Positions 51,650-59,973 of a stretch of DNA of 64,000 nt are shown here, one piece after another. Within the stretch, counting starts at the first letter, position 1, and each line of letters opens with the position of its first letter. The DNA lies in NCBI GenBank assembly GCA_003538135.1, contig DPOR01000009.1, positions 4,179 to 68,178 of the forward strand. The letters run 5' to 3'. Below the pieces are notes generated by a model, which searched no databases, was not told the DNA's origin, and saw only the letters and a program-made list of their open reading frames with translations. Both the position numbers and the translations under genes were made by a program. This stretch comes from Oscillospiraceae bacterium (GTDB lineage Bacteria; Bacillota; Clostridia; Oscillospirales; Acutalibacteraceae).

Positions 51650-52050
51650 GACAGTTTTCCTATTTCCTTCACGGCAGCCTGAACGAGCCTCGCCATGGGG
51701 ATATCCCCGACCCCGACAACGATATTGTCGCAGTGGTTGACGGGTATGAGCACGCGCTTGGCGTCGCTCTGCCCTATCGCCCGCGCCATCTCGGGCGTTA
51801 TCTCACCGAGCAGCGAATCGGCTACGACTATGCCGACGGGACCCGCTATGACATCCGCCCTGCGGCAGCCGACCAAAACGGCATTTTCGCCCGTTGCGGC
51901 GGCATCGGCGCCCGCCTTGAGCATGGCGGAGGTCGCTATGCTGTTGGCTCCTACGGCGGTCACAAAAAAGTCCGGATATTCGCTTTTTATCCCGGCGACG
52001 AGCAGCTTGCCTATTCCGCCGCCCTGACCGTCTATAACAAGTACCTTCAT
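51646..52050 (-). CDS. DUF3842 family protein
   Basis: The 134-residue small soluble protein begins with KVLVIDGQGGGIGKLLVAGIK, a P-loop-like glycine-rich start typical of DUF3842. Function unknown; the fold is predicted to be Rossmann-like. It is 13 nt behind the rubredoxin-like repeat gene, so the two are co-transcribed. Its stop codon overlaps the promoter of the ECF S gene. Confidence 0.87.
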   Translation of the reverse strand: MKVLVIDGQGGGIGKLLVAGIKSEYPDFFVTAVGANSIATSAMLKAGADAAATGENAVLVGCRRADVIAGPVGIVVADSLLGEITPEMARAIGQSDAKRVLIPVNHCDNIVVGVGDIPMARLVQAAVKEIGKLS

Positions 52051-52063
52051 TTTTGTCTCTCCG

Positions 52064-52552
52064 TCAGTTTTTCACGGGTTCGAACAGCTCTCCGTCCACC
52101 CCGCAGTTCTCGCAGCGCTCGGGCGCGGTGTCGCCCTCTGTTTCAAAGCCGCATATCGAGCAGCGCATACGGGCTATCCCGTCCTTCTGAGCCGCAAACA
52201 GCTCGGCGGGCGACTCGCATTTCGGGCATTTTCCGGGCGCATTTTCGCCCTTGATTTTAAGCCCGCAGACGGTGCATATCCATGTCCTTGTCGGTGCGGG
52301 ACGGCGCTCCTCGATAAGCTCGCCGCCTACTCCGCAGTTCTCGCAGCGCTCGGGCGCGGCGTCCCCGTCATAGGTATGACCGCATATCGTGCACACGAAC
52401 ACAGGTTCTCTTTTCTCTTTCCTTGGCTCCGCCACCGTCTGAGACAGCGATGCGGGAGCCGAGCAGTTTGGGCATTTGTCCGCGGCCGCGTCAAAAGTGC
52501 GTCCACATACGGCGCAGTGAATCTTCCTGCCCGTAGTTCCCTCTTCGCTCAC
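52064..52552 (-). CDS. Protein with four rubredoxin/zinc-ribbon repeats
   Basis: The 162-residue protein consists of four CxxC-(about 10-14)-CxxC units: CAVCG/CPNC, CTICG/CENC, CTVCG/CPKC and CSICG/CENC. Three have the rubrerythrin-like spacing G-x-A-P-x-(R/K)-C (CGHTYDGDAAPERCENC). Each could bind one Fe or Zn. Multi-repeat forms suggest electron transfer or metal storage (inference). DUF3842 follows in the same transcript. Confidence 0.85.
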   Translation of the reverse strand: MSEEGTTGRKIHCAVCGRTFDAAADKCPNCSAPASLSQTVAEPRKEKREPVFVCTICGHTYDGDAAPERCENCGVGGELIEERRPAPTRTWICTVCGLKIKGENAPGKCPKCESPAELFAAQKDGIARMRCSICGFETEGDTAPERCENCGVDGELFEPVKN

Positions 52553-52704
52553 CGAATCCCTCCGTTTTTTGTTTTTTTCCGTGCCGACCTGCCGGGCAGC
52601 ACCGGGGTTACTCTTATTCTATCATTTAATATGCCGAAAAGTCAAGTTGCAAGAGCGGGCGAAATATGATAAAATCAGGACATCACGAGAAAGGGTGAAC
52701 AAGC

Positions 52705-54144
52705 ATGGGAGTTTATATTTTTCTTGCGGTATTGGCGGCTCTGGTTATCTTTGTCGGCATACTGCTGATAAGGACCGCGCTCGCCGCAAAAAAGGCGGAG
52801 CCTATAGGCGAAAAGCCGGTCTATACGACAGAGCGTGAGGACAAGGAAAACGGCGAACGGCTGATGAAAATGATAGAGTGTCAAACGGTCTCGTCCCGCG
52901 AAATATATGACGACACGGAGTTTTCGAAGCTCCGCGCGGCGGTCAGGGAGCTGTTTCCGCTGCTGCATGAGCGCGCCGAGATAAAATATTTCAGCGAGGA
53001 CTGCTGGGTATACAAAATACCGGGGCGGGACAGAAACCGAAACATCCTGCTCATGTCGCACCACGATGTAGTCGCCGCAACGGGCGAATGGAGTCACGCG
53101 AAATTCGGCGAGATAGAGGGCGGAAAGCTCTGGGGACGCGGCACCGTGGACACAAAGACTCCGCTCTTTGCGGAGATGACCGCCGCGGAAGAGCTGCTTT
53201 CGGAAGGCTTTGAGCCCGCCTGCAATCTATACATAGCCTCCGGCCACAACGAGGAGGTTTTCGGCGACGGCATACATGAGGCCGTTAAATATTTTGAGGA
53301 GCAGGGCATAGAATTCGAACTCGCCATAGACGAGGGCGGCGGAGTTATCGGCGCGCCGATAAACGGAATAGACTGCAAGTGCGCCATGATAGCCGTCCAC
53401 GAAAAGGGCTACCACAGAATGAATGTCCGCGCCGTTCAGGGCGACACCGAGGGCTTTGTCCTCACGGATAACCCCGTGACCCGCGTCTCGAAATTTATAG
53501 CCGAGGTTTCGGCGCTCAAGCTTACTGTAAAAATGCCCGCGCAGGTGCGCGAGATGTTCACCTCGCTCATGCCCTATATGAGCTTCCCCCTGAGATTTAT
53601 TTTTGCAAACCTGTGGTGCTTTGAGCCGCTGCTCGTAAAGCTCATGCCCAAGATAAACGGTCAGGCCGCCGCCATGCTCGGCACGACCTGCTCCTTCGGC
53701 AGCATCGAGTCGAAAAAGGGCGAGACCCCGCGCGACAACGAGTGCTCGGCGAGCGCGCTGATAAGATATATCGACGAAAGCGACCTTGAGGCCGACATGG
53801 AGAAGATACGGGCGCTCGCAAAGAAATATTCGCTCGAGATAACCGAGCCCGCCGACGGGCATGAGTTCCACCGCCCCGCGGACACGGGGAGCAAGGCTTT
53901 CGAGTATGTCTGCCGCTGCGCGCGCAAGACGTTCCCGCACGCCGCGGTTGCTCCGTTCGTTCTCGCGGCGGGCACCGACGCCCGCTGGCTGTGCGACGTC
54001 TGCCCGTGCACCCTGCGCTTTGCGCCGATAGACATAGACAATCAGCAGTTCAACAGCGTCCACAGCGTCGACGAAAATATCGACCTTGCCGCCATAGGCG
54101 AGGCGATAGAGTTCTACAAAGAGGTCATCGGAAACTACAAATAA
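52705..54144 (+). CDS. M20 family metallopeptidase, membrane anchored
   Basis: The 479-residue protein has an N-terminal membrane segment (about 4-27) and an M20/M25/M40 peptidase domain: LMSHHDVVAA with metal His, GRGTVDTK with the bridging Asp, SGHNEEVFG with the catalytic Glu pair, AIDEGG, and a late HSVDENID metal His. The N-terminal anchor resembles carboxypeptidase PM20D1-like or CPS1-like proteins. It probably removes amino acids from peptides at the membrane. A promoter TTGCAA/TAAAAT (17 nt) lies near 52643-52671. Confidence 0.9.
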   Translation: MGVYIFLAVLAALVIFVGILLIRTALAAKKAEPIGEKPVYTTEREDKENGERLMKMIECQTVSSREIYDDTEFSKLRAAVRELFPLLHERAEIKYFSEDCWVYKIPGRDRNRNILLMSHHDVVAATGEWSHAKFGEIEGGKLWGRGTVDTKTPLFAEMTAAEELLSEGFEPACNLYIASGHNEEVFGDGIHEAVKYFEEQGIEFELAIDEGGGVIGAPINGIDCKCAMIAVHEKGYHRMNVRAVQGDTEGFVLTDNPVTRVSKFIAEVSALKLTVKMPAQVREMFTSLMPYMSFPLRFIFANLWCFEPLLVKLMPKINGQAAAMLGTTCSFGSIESKKGETPRDNECSASALIRYIDESDLEADMEKIRALAKKYSLEITEPADGHEFHRPADTGSKAFEYVCRCARKTFPHAAVAPFVLAAGTDARWLCDVCPCTLRFAPIDIDNQQFNSVHSVDENIDLAAIGEAIEFYKEVIGNYK

Positions 54145-54150
54145 AAAGTA

Positions 54151-54182
54151 CGGTCTGCGTCAAAAAACGCAGACCGCTTTTT
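54151..54182. terminator. Bidirectional intrinsic terminator
   Basis: Perfect stem CGGTCTGCGT/ACGCAGACCG followed by CTTTTT, between convergent peptidase and GNAT genes. Confidence 0.85.
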
Positions 54183-54780
54183 ATTCTATTCCGTATTTCT
54201 CAAAGATAACCTCTCTTATCTGCGGAAACGGCGTTACGGGCGGCTGATCTTCAAGGTGCTCGCCTATCAGCTTCTCCATCCAGACCATGCCGTACCAGCG
54301 GCGGAATTTATACGAGCACTTCGTGAATCCGCCTATCATGCGGTAGCCGAGATGCGCGTGGAACTCCGCGCTGTTTCTCGTCAGATATTTGTCCTCTTTT
54401 TCGGGATAGGCTATGCAGGCGTTCATATTGAGAAAGCCCTGCTCGCGAAGCACGTTTTCGAGCGCGTCGTGGAGGAGCCTGCCGAGTCCGCCGCCGCGGA
54501 CATCCTCGGAGAGATAGAGGGAAGTCTCGACCGACCAGTCGTATGCGGGGCGCGAATGGAGCGGACCCGCATAGGCGTAGCCGATAATCTCGCCGCCCCT
54601 CTCGAGCACGAGATACGGGAATCTTTTGAGCGTCGTTTCTATTCTTTTTCTAAATTCATCGACGCTCGGCACGTCGTATTCATATGTTATCGCCGTATTT
54701 TTAACATACGGGGCATAGACTCTCAGCAGCGCGGGCGCGTCCTCGGGCGATGCCGCACGTATTTTTATCCCGTCCGTCAT
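54181..54780 (-). CDS. GNAT N-acetyltransferase of the phosphinothricin (Pat/MnaT) type
   Basis: The 199-residue protein shows the Pat-like GNAT pattern: IRAASPEDAPALLRVYAPYVKNTAITYEYDVPS, GYAYAGPLHSRPAYDWSVETSLYLSEDVRGGGLGRLLHDAL (acetyl-CoA loop VRGGGLG) and HLGYRMIGGFTKCSYKFRRWYGMVWMEK. Relatives acetylate phosphinothricin or methionine analogues; the natural substrate is uncertain. Its ATG follows the MATE stop by one base, so the two form an operon. Confidence 0.9.
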   Translation of the reverse strand: MTDGIKIRAASPEDAPALLRVYAPYVKNTAITYEYDVPSVDEFRKRIETTLKRFPYLVLERGGEIIGYAYAGPLHSRPAYDWSVETSLYLSEDVRGGGLGRLLHDALENVLREQGFLNMNACIAYPEKEDKYLTRNSAEFHAHLGYRMIGGFTKCSYKFRRWYGMVWMEKLIGEHLEDQPPVTPFPQIREVIFEKYGIE

Positions 54781-54781
54781 G

Positions 54782-56161
54782 TTACACACCCTCTTTTTTC
54801 CGTCCCTCGAGCTTCTTCATGGCCTTGCCGAACTGCACGGCGAAGAGGATCGAGGTAAAGGTTATGGCTATAACGTCCGCGACGGGCTCCGCCATATAAA
54901 CGCCCATCGTCTTGTCGGAAGCGAGCATGGGCATGATATATATCAGCGGCAGGAGCAGGACGAATTTGCGAACGACCGCAACCGATATCGAGCACAGCGC
55001 ACTGCCGATCGAGACGAACGCCATCTGGCAGGACATCTGTATTCCGAACAGGCAGAGCACGGCGCAGTATATACGCAGAGCGTTAGCGGTAAAGTCTATA
55101 AGTGCCGCATCGGAGCAGAACATTTTTGCAAAGCCCTGCGGGAACAGCTCGATAAGACCCCAGAGCAGGAACGAATAGGTCAGGCAAACGCCGAGCAGGA
55201 GCTTGAAGGTCTTTTTGACCCGCTCGCTGTTTCCGGCTCCGTAGTTGTAGCTGATAATCGGCTGCGAGCCCTGAGATATGCCCTGCATGGGCAGCATGGC
55301 AAACTGCATGACGCTCGTCAGTATCGTCATCGCGCCGACGGCGATATCGCCGCCGTATTTCAGCAGAGACGAGTTGAAGCAGACAGAGATAACGCTCTCG
55401 CTCGACTGCATTATAAATGTCGCAAGTCCGAGCGCAAGACAGGGCAGAATAAGCTTCGGAGAGACGAAGAAGTTCTTAGCCTTTAAACGCAGAAAAGTCT
55501 TTTTGCCGAAGAGGAACGTCACGACCCAGACGCACGAGACGCACTGCGAGATAACCGTTGCGAGCGCCGCGCCCTTGACGCCCATATTGAGCCCGAAAAT
55601 AAATATCGGGTCAAGTACTATATTTGACACGGCGCCTATCATAACCGTCACCATGCCGATATTCGCAAAGCCCTGCGCCGTAATAAACGCATTCATGCCG
55701 AGGGTCAGCTGGACGAACACCGTACCCATGGCGTATATGTTCATGTAGTCGACTGCGTATTCGATAGTATTTTCGCTCGCGCCGAAGGCGAGAAGCAGGT
55801 CGCGGCTGAAGATGAGCAGCAAGGAAGTCAGCACGGCGGATATTATTATCTGCATAAAAAAGCAGCCGCCGAGAATCTTTTCCGCCGAGTCGTTGTCGCC
55901 CTTACCCATGGATATGGACGCTCTGGGCGCGCCGCCCGCGCTGACAAATGCGGCGAAAGCCGAGATTATCATGATTATCGGCAGGCAAACGCCGACTCCC
56001 GTCAGCGCAAGGCCGCCGTCGACGGGCATATGCCCGATATATATGCGGTCAACTATGTTATAGAGCATATTGACTATCTGTGCTATGACCGTCGGAAGCG
56101 ATAGCTTAAAAAGCAGCTTTCCGACCGGCTGCGTGCCGAGAAACGATTTATCTTTTTCCAT
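54782..56161 (-). CDS. MATE family efflux transporter
   Basis: The 459-residue protein has 12 membrane helices in two MatE domains (LPTVIAQIVNMLYNIVDRIYIGH and its repeat after residue 235; SQGSQPIISYNYGAGN is the second-domain motif). It exports organic cations or drugs using a Na+ or H+ gradient. It has its own promoter and is co-transcribed with the GNAT gene, a pairing that could combine export and acetylation of a toxic compound (inference). Confidence 0.93.
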   Translation of the reverse strand: MEKDKSFLGTQPVGKLLFKLSLPTVIAQIVNMLYNIVDRIYIGHMPVDGGLALTGVGVCLPIIMIISAFAAFVSAGGAPRASISMGKGDNDSAEKILGGCFFMQIIISAVLTSLLLIFSRDLLLAFGASENTIEYAVDYMNIYAMGTVFVQLTLGMNAFITAQGFANIGMVTVMIGAVSNIVLDPIFIFGLNMGVKGAALATVISQCVSCVWVVTFLFGKKTFLRLKAKNFFVSPKLILPCLALGLATFIMQSSESVISVCFNSSLLKYGGDIAVGAMTILTSVMQFAMLPMQGISQGSQPIISYNYGAGNSERVKKTFKLLLGVCLTYSFLLWGLIELFPQGFAKMFCSDAALIDFTANALRIYCAVLCLFGIQMSCQMAFVSIGSALCSISVAVVRKFVLLLPLIYIMPMLASDKTMGVYMAEPVADVIAITFTSILFAVQFGKAMKKLEGRKKEGV

Positions 56162-56207
56162 TTTCGGTTACCCCTTTGTGTCTTTACGCCCGCAGGCGAA
56201 CATTCTA

Positions 56208-56235
56208 ATTATATAACCGCCGAGCCTGTTGTCAA
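56208..56235 (-). promoter_or_regulatory. Promoter of the MATE-GNAT operon
   Basis: Minus strand TTGACA, 16-nt spacer, TATAAT, within the 121-nt gap behind the TauE-like gene. Confidence 0.75.
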
Positions 56236-56282
56236 GCGGAAACGGGCAGGAAAAATCCCCTTAAAAATAAGCGGAAAAATTT

Positions 56283-57059
56283 TTACTTTATCCGCGAGAA
56301 CGCGAACACGACTGCCCCGAGCACGACAAGGACAACGCCCGTCGCGCGGTTGAGAGTTTTGGGTTGAGCCCTGTTGGCTATAACCGCGGCGATACGCGCC
56401 CAGATAAGCGTGAACGCGACGCAGAGCAGAAGCACCGCGAGGTCGGGCATACCGCCTATCGCAAAATGCGACACCGCGCCGGTGAGGGCGGTGAAGGTCA
56501 TTATGAATACGCTTGTGCCGACTGCGGTCTTGAGCTCGTAGCCGAGGACTGATGTGAGAATAAGCAGCATCATCATGCCGCCGCCCGCACCGACAAAGCC
56601 GCAGATAAGCCCGATTAAAGTCCCGCAGATAACGGACTGTATCGCGCGCTTTTTCGCGGGAACTTTTTCCATCGATTCCTTTGTCGTCATAACCGGACGG
56701 ACGATGAATTTGACTCCGAGCAGGAATGTCATTACGACCGAAAAACCGCCCATGGCGGCCGACGGGAGCAGGCTTGCGAGATAGCTGCCGACGACGGTAA
56801 AGGTCAGAACCGTCGCCATCATGATAAGCCCGTTTTTGATATCGAGGTTCTTTTTTCTTCCGTAGGTGTAGGCCGAGACGGCGCTTGCGAGCACGTCCGA
56901 TGCGAGCGCTATGCCGACTGCCGTATACGGATCCATATCGAGAAAGGTTATCAGCATGGGACTTATGACCGCCGCCGCGCTCATGCCCGCAAAGCCCGTG
57001 CCGAGCCCCGCGCCCATGCCTGCAAAAAATGTCACGAGCACCGTTATGAAAATTTTCAT
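56283..57059 (-). CDS. TauE/SafE (TSUP) family anion permease
   Basis: The 258-residue protein has about eight membrane segments in two repeats: GLGTGFAGMSAAAVISPMLI and GLICGFVGAGGGMMMLLILT are the TSUP glycine-rich motifs. The family exports or imports sulfite, sulfoacetate and related sulfur compounds. It is 5 nt behind a MarR regulator gene, its likely controller. Confidence 0.9.
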   Translation of the reverse strand: MKIFITVLVTFFAGMGAGLGTGFAGMSAAAVISPMLITFLDMDPYTAVGIALASDVLASAVSAYTYGRKKNLDIKNGLIMMATVLTFTVVGSYLASLLPSAAMGGFSVVMTFLLGVKFIVRPVMTTKESMEKVPAKKRAIQSVICGTLIGLICGFVGAGGGMMMLLILTSVLGYELKTAVGTSVFIMTFTALTGAVSHFAIGGMPDLAVLLLCVAFTLIWARIAAVIANRAQPKTLNRATGVVLVVLGAVVFAFSRIK

Positions 57060-57064
57060 TTATC

Positions 57065-57493
57065 TCACCCTTTTAGAATCCCGTCGAGATTGCGGTCTAT
57101 TATTTTCACCGTCTCCGTGAAATTCTTTTTCATTTCGTCCGTAGTGTTTTCAAACAGCATATCGAAAAAAGTCTGCTGCAGCTGCCTGCCGCGCTCTACG
57201 GTCGGCAGAGCCTTCTCGGTCAGCGAGAGGCGAATTTTTCGCCTGTCGCCCTCTATGGCGGTTCGCTCTATATATCCCTCGTTTGCGAGCCTCTCGACAT
57301 TGACGGAGACGAGATTCGCCTTTATCTTTCTGATGTTTACTATGTCGCCCGCAGTGCTGTAATCCGGATTGTTCGCTAAAAACATCAGAATGTCAAATGC
57401 CGTCTGCGGAATGTTCAGCTCGCGGCAAAGCGGCTTGCAGACCGCGTTGTACGCTGTCGCCAGCTTTTTCGGGAAGTCTATATTAATATTCAT
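57065..57493 (-). CDS. MarR family transcriptional regulator
   Basis: The 142-residue protein has a winged HTH (about 30-100): FDILMFLANNPDYSTAGDIVNIRKIKANLVSVNVERLANEGYIERTAIEGDRRKIRLSLTEKA with the D-R-R wing typical of MarR. GAGGTG fits the second of two adjacent ATG codons (57493) better than the first (57496). Upstream a strong promoter is followed by the inverted repeat TTCAAA/TTTGAA within about 30 nt, a likely own operator. It is in one operon with the TauE-like permease. Confidence 0.9.
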   Translation of the reverse strand: MNINIDFPKKLATAYNAVCKPLCRELNIPQTAFDILMFLANNPDYSTAGDIVNIRKIKANLVSVNVERLANEGYIERTAIEGDRRKIRLSLTEKALPTVERGRQLQQTFFDMLFENTTDEMKKNFTETVKIIDRNLDGILKG

Positions 57494-57535
57494 CATAACA
57501 CCTCAATTCAAATTTAGACAGTTCATTTTTGAAGT

Positions 57536-57564
57536 ATTATATACCGTTCCTACGCGCTTGTCAA
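57536..57564 (-). promoter_or_regulatory. Promoter of the MarR-TauE operon with putative operator
   Basis: Minus strand TTGACA, 17-nt spacer, TATAAT. Downstream, CTTCAAAAATGAA and TTTGAATT (57506-57535) form an imperfect inverted repeat that MarR could bind. Confidence 0.75.
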
Positions 57565-57652
57565 CAGAAACGTTTATTATACTCCGCGCCGAAAAACTAA
57601 ACGCAGAGCATAAAAATAAATTGTCCGATAAATTTGAGACAGACGCAAAAAT

Positions 57653-57686
57653 AAAAATCCGTCGGCTTTTCAGTCGACGGATTTTT
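57653..57686. terminator. Terminator of the ATCCGTCG type
   Basis: AAAAATCCGTCG/CGACGGATTTTT stem, same as at 7463 and 58436. It stands alone between DUF4234 copy 2 (58 nt beyond its stop) and the MarR promoter. Confidence 0.8.
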
Positions 57687-57743
57687 ACTTATATTTTTGT
57701 GTAACGGCTGAAAATTTTAAAGGGGGGAGTTGAGAATGTGATA

Positions 57744-58193
57744 TCAGCCTTTTTCGTTGAAGTCCGCGTTGAGAGTGTTCATTGCCTTGAAGAGCTTATA
57801 GGTGAACACTAACGGACCGACAACGATGAGTGAGCCGAGTATGCCCCAGCCCCAGAAATCGCCTGCGCCGAACTTGCAGTCAAGTCCGCGGCGTTTAAGC
57901 TCGTTGCCGATTCTTGTGCAGAGCTTATGATGCCAAACGAGGAAGGCTATGCTGAGGGTAAGCGGGCCGACGATGAAAACCAACAGCCAGTAGTTCATGG
58001 TTTTCTGACCGTCATAGCGGCTGCATACGACGTTCGTCTCTTCGGAGATGTGGGCAAAAACGACAAGCGAGTAGATACCGAGGGTCAATATTGACAGGAT
58101 GATGAATTTTGCGAGCCCTCTGTTTGTTCTGAGCTGGGAAACGGGAGCGGTGTTGTTGACGGGAGCGGTTACGTTGTTTGGATTTTCAGACAT
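57744..58193 (-). CDS. DUF4234 domain membrane protein, copy 2
   Basis: The 149-residue protein is a close paralogue of the product of 7932-8381: from the SQLRTNRGLAKFI block to the end only scattered residues differ, mostly in membrane segments. Same three membrane helices and same GAAGGAGG start region. Unlike copy 1 it has no lipoprotein partner behind it, but a terminator. Its promoter and leader are also homologous to those of copy 1. Function unknown. Confidence 0.88.
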   Translation of the reverse strand: MSENPNNVTAPVNNTAPVSQLRTNRGLAKFIILSILTLGIYSLVVFAHISEETNVVCSRYDGQKTMNYWLLVFIVGPLTLSIAFLVWHHKLCTRIGNELKRRGLDCKFGAGDFWGWGILGSLIVVGPLVFTYKLFKAMNTLNADFNEKG

Positions 58194-58322
58194 ATTGTGA
58201 CCTCCTTCAAAACCGTTGCGGATTATATGTTTTTCGATTTGAAACTGTCGGCTGCATCAAAATTCCTTTGCCGCGGAATAAATCCCCCTTTTTAAGCCCT
58301 ACACCCATATAGCTTCAAGGTC

Positions 58323-58351
58323 AATATATCATGATTATAGAATCAAGTCAA
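58323..58351 (-). promoter_or_regulatory. Promoter of DUF4234 copy 2 with homologous leader
   Basis: Minus strand TTGACT, 17-nt spacer, TATATT, preceded by CTTCAAATCTA as in copy 1. The leader shares GCGGCAA, CAGTTTCA and TTTTGAAGGAGGTCA blocks with copy 1. Confidence 0.8.
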
Positions 58352-58435
58352 TAGATTTGAAGGCTTTTTGCCAAAAAGACGATATGCAAGAGGCGCGGTA
58401 ATTTGATATATGAGCGTTTTTTATAATATAAAAAG

Positions 58436-58469
58436 AAAAATCCGTCGGCTTTGCAGTCAACGGATTTTT
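58436..58469. terminator. Terminator of the ATCCGTCG type behind the AbrB gene
   Basis: AAAAATCCGTCG/CAACGGATTTTT stem; third copy of the same terminator type in the window. Confidence 0.8.
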
Positions 58470-58478
58470 GCTTCGTTT

Positions 58479-58742
58479 TTACTTGCTCTGCAGACGGATA
58501 ACCTCGCTGAGCCTTGACGAGCAGTCCTTGCAAACACGCTTGCCCGCGAACTCGAAGGTGTCGTCTGACGAGCCGCAGAAAATGCAGCGCGCGGCATATT
58601 TGCGGATGATTATCTGATCACCGTCCGCAAAGAGTTCCACCGCGTCTGCGTTGGGTTCAAGCGCCAGCCTGCGCCTGAAATCCTTCGGCAGCACGATGCG
58701 CCCGGTCTCGTCGATTTTTCTGACGATGCCCAATGATTCCAT
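58479..58742 (-). CDS. AbrB/SpoVT-type regulator with C-terminal zinc ribbon
   Basis: The 87-residue protein has an AbrB swapped-hairpin DNA-binding domain (1-50; GIVRKIDETGRIVLPKDFRRRLAL) and a C-terminal CIFCG ... CKDC pair that should bind Zn. AbrB-like proteins repress stationary-phase genes in Bacillus as dimers or tetramers. It has its own strong promoter and a terminator. Confidence 0.92.
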   Translation of the reverse strand: MESLGIVRKIDETGRIVLPKDFRRRLALEPNADAVELFADGDQIIIRKYAARCIFCGSSDDTFEFAGKRVCKDCSSRLSEVIRLQSK

Positions 58743-58783
58743 TTTTTTAACCTCCCGAATACTCTAAACCCTATTTCGACTAT

Positions 58784-58812
58784 ATTATACCATTTAATGG
58801 CAATACTGTCAA
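58784..58812 (-). promoter_or_regulatory. Promoter of the AbrB-type gene
   Basis: Minus strand perfect TTGACA, 17-nt spacer, perfect TATAAT. Confidence 0.85.
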
Positions 58813-58910
58813 TGATTGAGATAAAGTTTTAGAGAAATCGCCGTAAAAAGGCAAAACGGTTCGATAAACGAAAAATATTGTTTTTAAAAGCTTTGTTTTT
58901 CCGTCGGCGG

Positions 58911-58940
58911 TTGACATTCCCGGCTTTTTGAACCTATAAT
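58911..58940 (+). promoter_or_regulatory. Promoter of the sialidase-like gene
   Basis: Perfect TTGACA and TATAAT with an 18-nt spacer. Confidence 0.8.
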
Positions 58941-58975
58941 TATAGCAGTAAAAAAGTTAAGGTAAGGGATAAGCT

Positions 58976-59932
58976 TTGGAAAATATCAGGGAATTTATAT
59001 TTGAAAACAAGCCGACAGCGAGCTGCCACGCATCAACTGTCCTGCCGCTTGCCGATGGCCGAGTCGTTGCCGCATGGTTTGCCGGCACCAAGGAGAGCGC
59101 GGACGATGTCGACATATTGACAAGCGTGCGCGGCGAGAACGGCTGGAGCGAGCCCGTGAGGGTCAGCGCGGACGTGAAGGTTCCGCACTGGAACCCCGTG
59201 CTCTTTGAGCGCGAGGACGGAAAAATCATGCTCTTTTTCAAGGTCGGCAAGAAGATACCGATGTGGAAAACATATTTTTCGCTCTCCGATAACGGAGTCG
59301 ATTGGACTGAGCCCGCCGAGCTCGTGCCCGAAGATATCGGCGGCGGCAGAGGACCCGTCAAGAATAAGCCGATAAGGCTCGGAAGCGGCAGGGTAATAGC
59401 GCCCGCCTCGGATGAGAGAAACACGCTCTGGGTCTGCTTTGTTGATATCTCGGATGACGACTGCCGCACCTGGAAGCGGATGCGCACCGTGCCGACAAAG
59501 TCCCTGAGGGGCTTTTATGTTCCGATGATTCAGCCGACTCTGTGGCAGAGCGAGGACGGCGGCGTGCATATGCTGACAAGAACCTCGCGCGGCAGGATAT
59601 ACCGCAGCGATTCTTCCGATGAGGGCGAGACATGGTGTATGGCTTACCGCACGAAACTGCCCAATAACAACAGCGGCATCGACCTTGTCGGAGCCAAAAA
59701 CGGGAAGCTTTACCTCGTGTGCAACCCGGTGAAGAAGAATTGGGGCAGCCGTTCGCCGCTCGATTTATTAGTCTCGGAAGACGGCGGAAAGACGTTCACC
59801 CGGCTCTTGCGCCTTGAGGACAGAGAGGGCGGCGAGTTCTCCTATCCCGCGATAACCGAGCGGGACGGAATATTGCACATAACCTATACCTACGACCGCG
59901 AGTATATCGCCTACAGACAGATAAAGCTGTGA
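58976..59932 (+). CDS. Sialidase-like (BNR-repeat) glycosidase, cytoplasmic
   Basis: The 318-residue beta-propeller protein has the exo-alpha-sialidase-like layout: SCHASTVLPLADGRVVAAWFAGTKE, several Asp-box-like turns (SDNGVDWTEP, SEDGGKTFTR), KNKPIRLGSGRVIAPAS and NNSGIDLV. It has no signal peptide, so it works on intracellular substrates. The start is a TTG with AAGGGA in front; no better ATG exists. Such proteins are often annotated as sialidase family but may act on other sugars. Confidence 0.82.
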   Translation: MENIREFIFENKPTASCHASTVLPLADGRVVAAWFAGTKESADDVDILTSVRGENGWSEPVRVSADVKVPHWNPVLFEREDGKIMLFFKVGKKIPMWKTYFSLSDNGVDWTEPAELVPEDIGGGRGPVKNKPIRLGSGRVIAPASDERNTLWVCFVDISDDDCRTWKRMRTVPTKSLRGFYVPMIQPTLWQSEDGGVHMLTRTSRGRIYRSDSSDEGETWCMAYRTKLPNNNSGIDLVGAKNGKLYLVCNPVKKNWGSRSPLDLLVSEDGGKTFTRLLRLEDREGGEFSYPAITERDGILHITYTYDREYIAYRQIKL

Positions 59933-59936
59933 AAAA

Positions 59937-59967
59937 ACCCCGGAGCTTTTTGAAAACTCCGGGGTTA
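59937..59967. terminator. Bidirectional intrinsic terminator
   Basis: Perfect stem AACCCCGGAG/CTCCGGGGTT between convergent sialidase-like gene and gpmI. Confidence 0.85.
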
Positions 59968-59973
59968 TATTTT

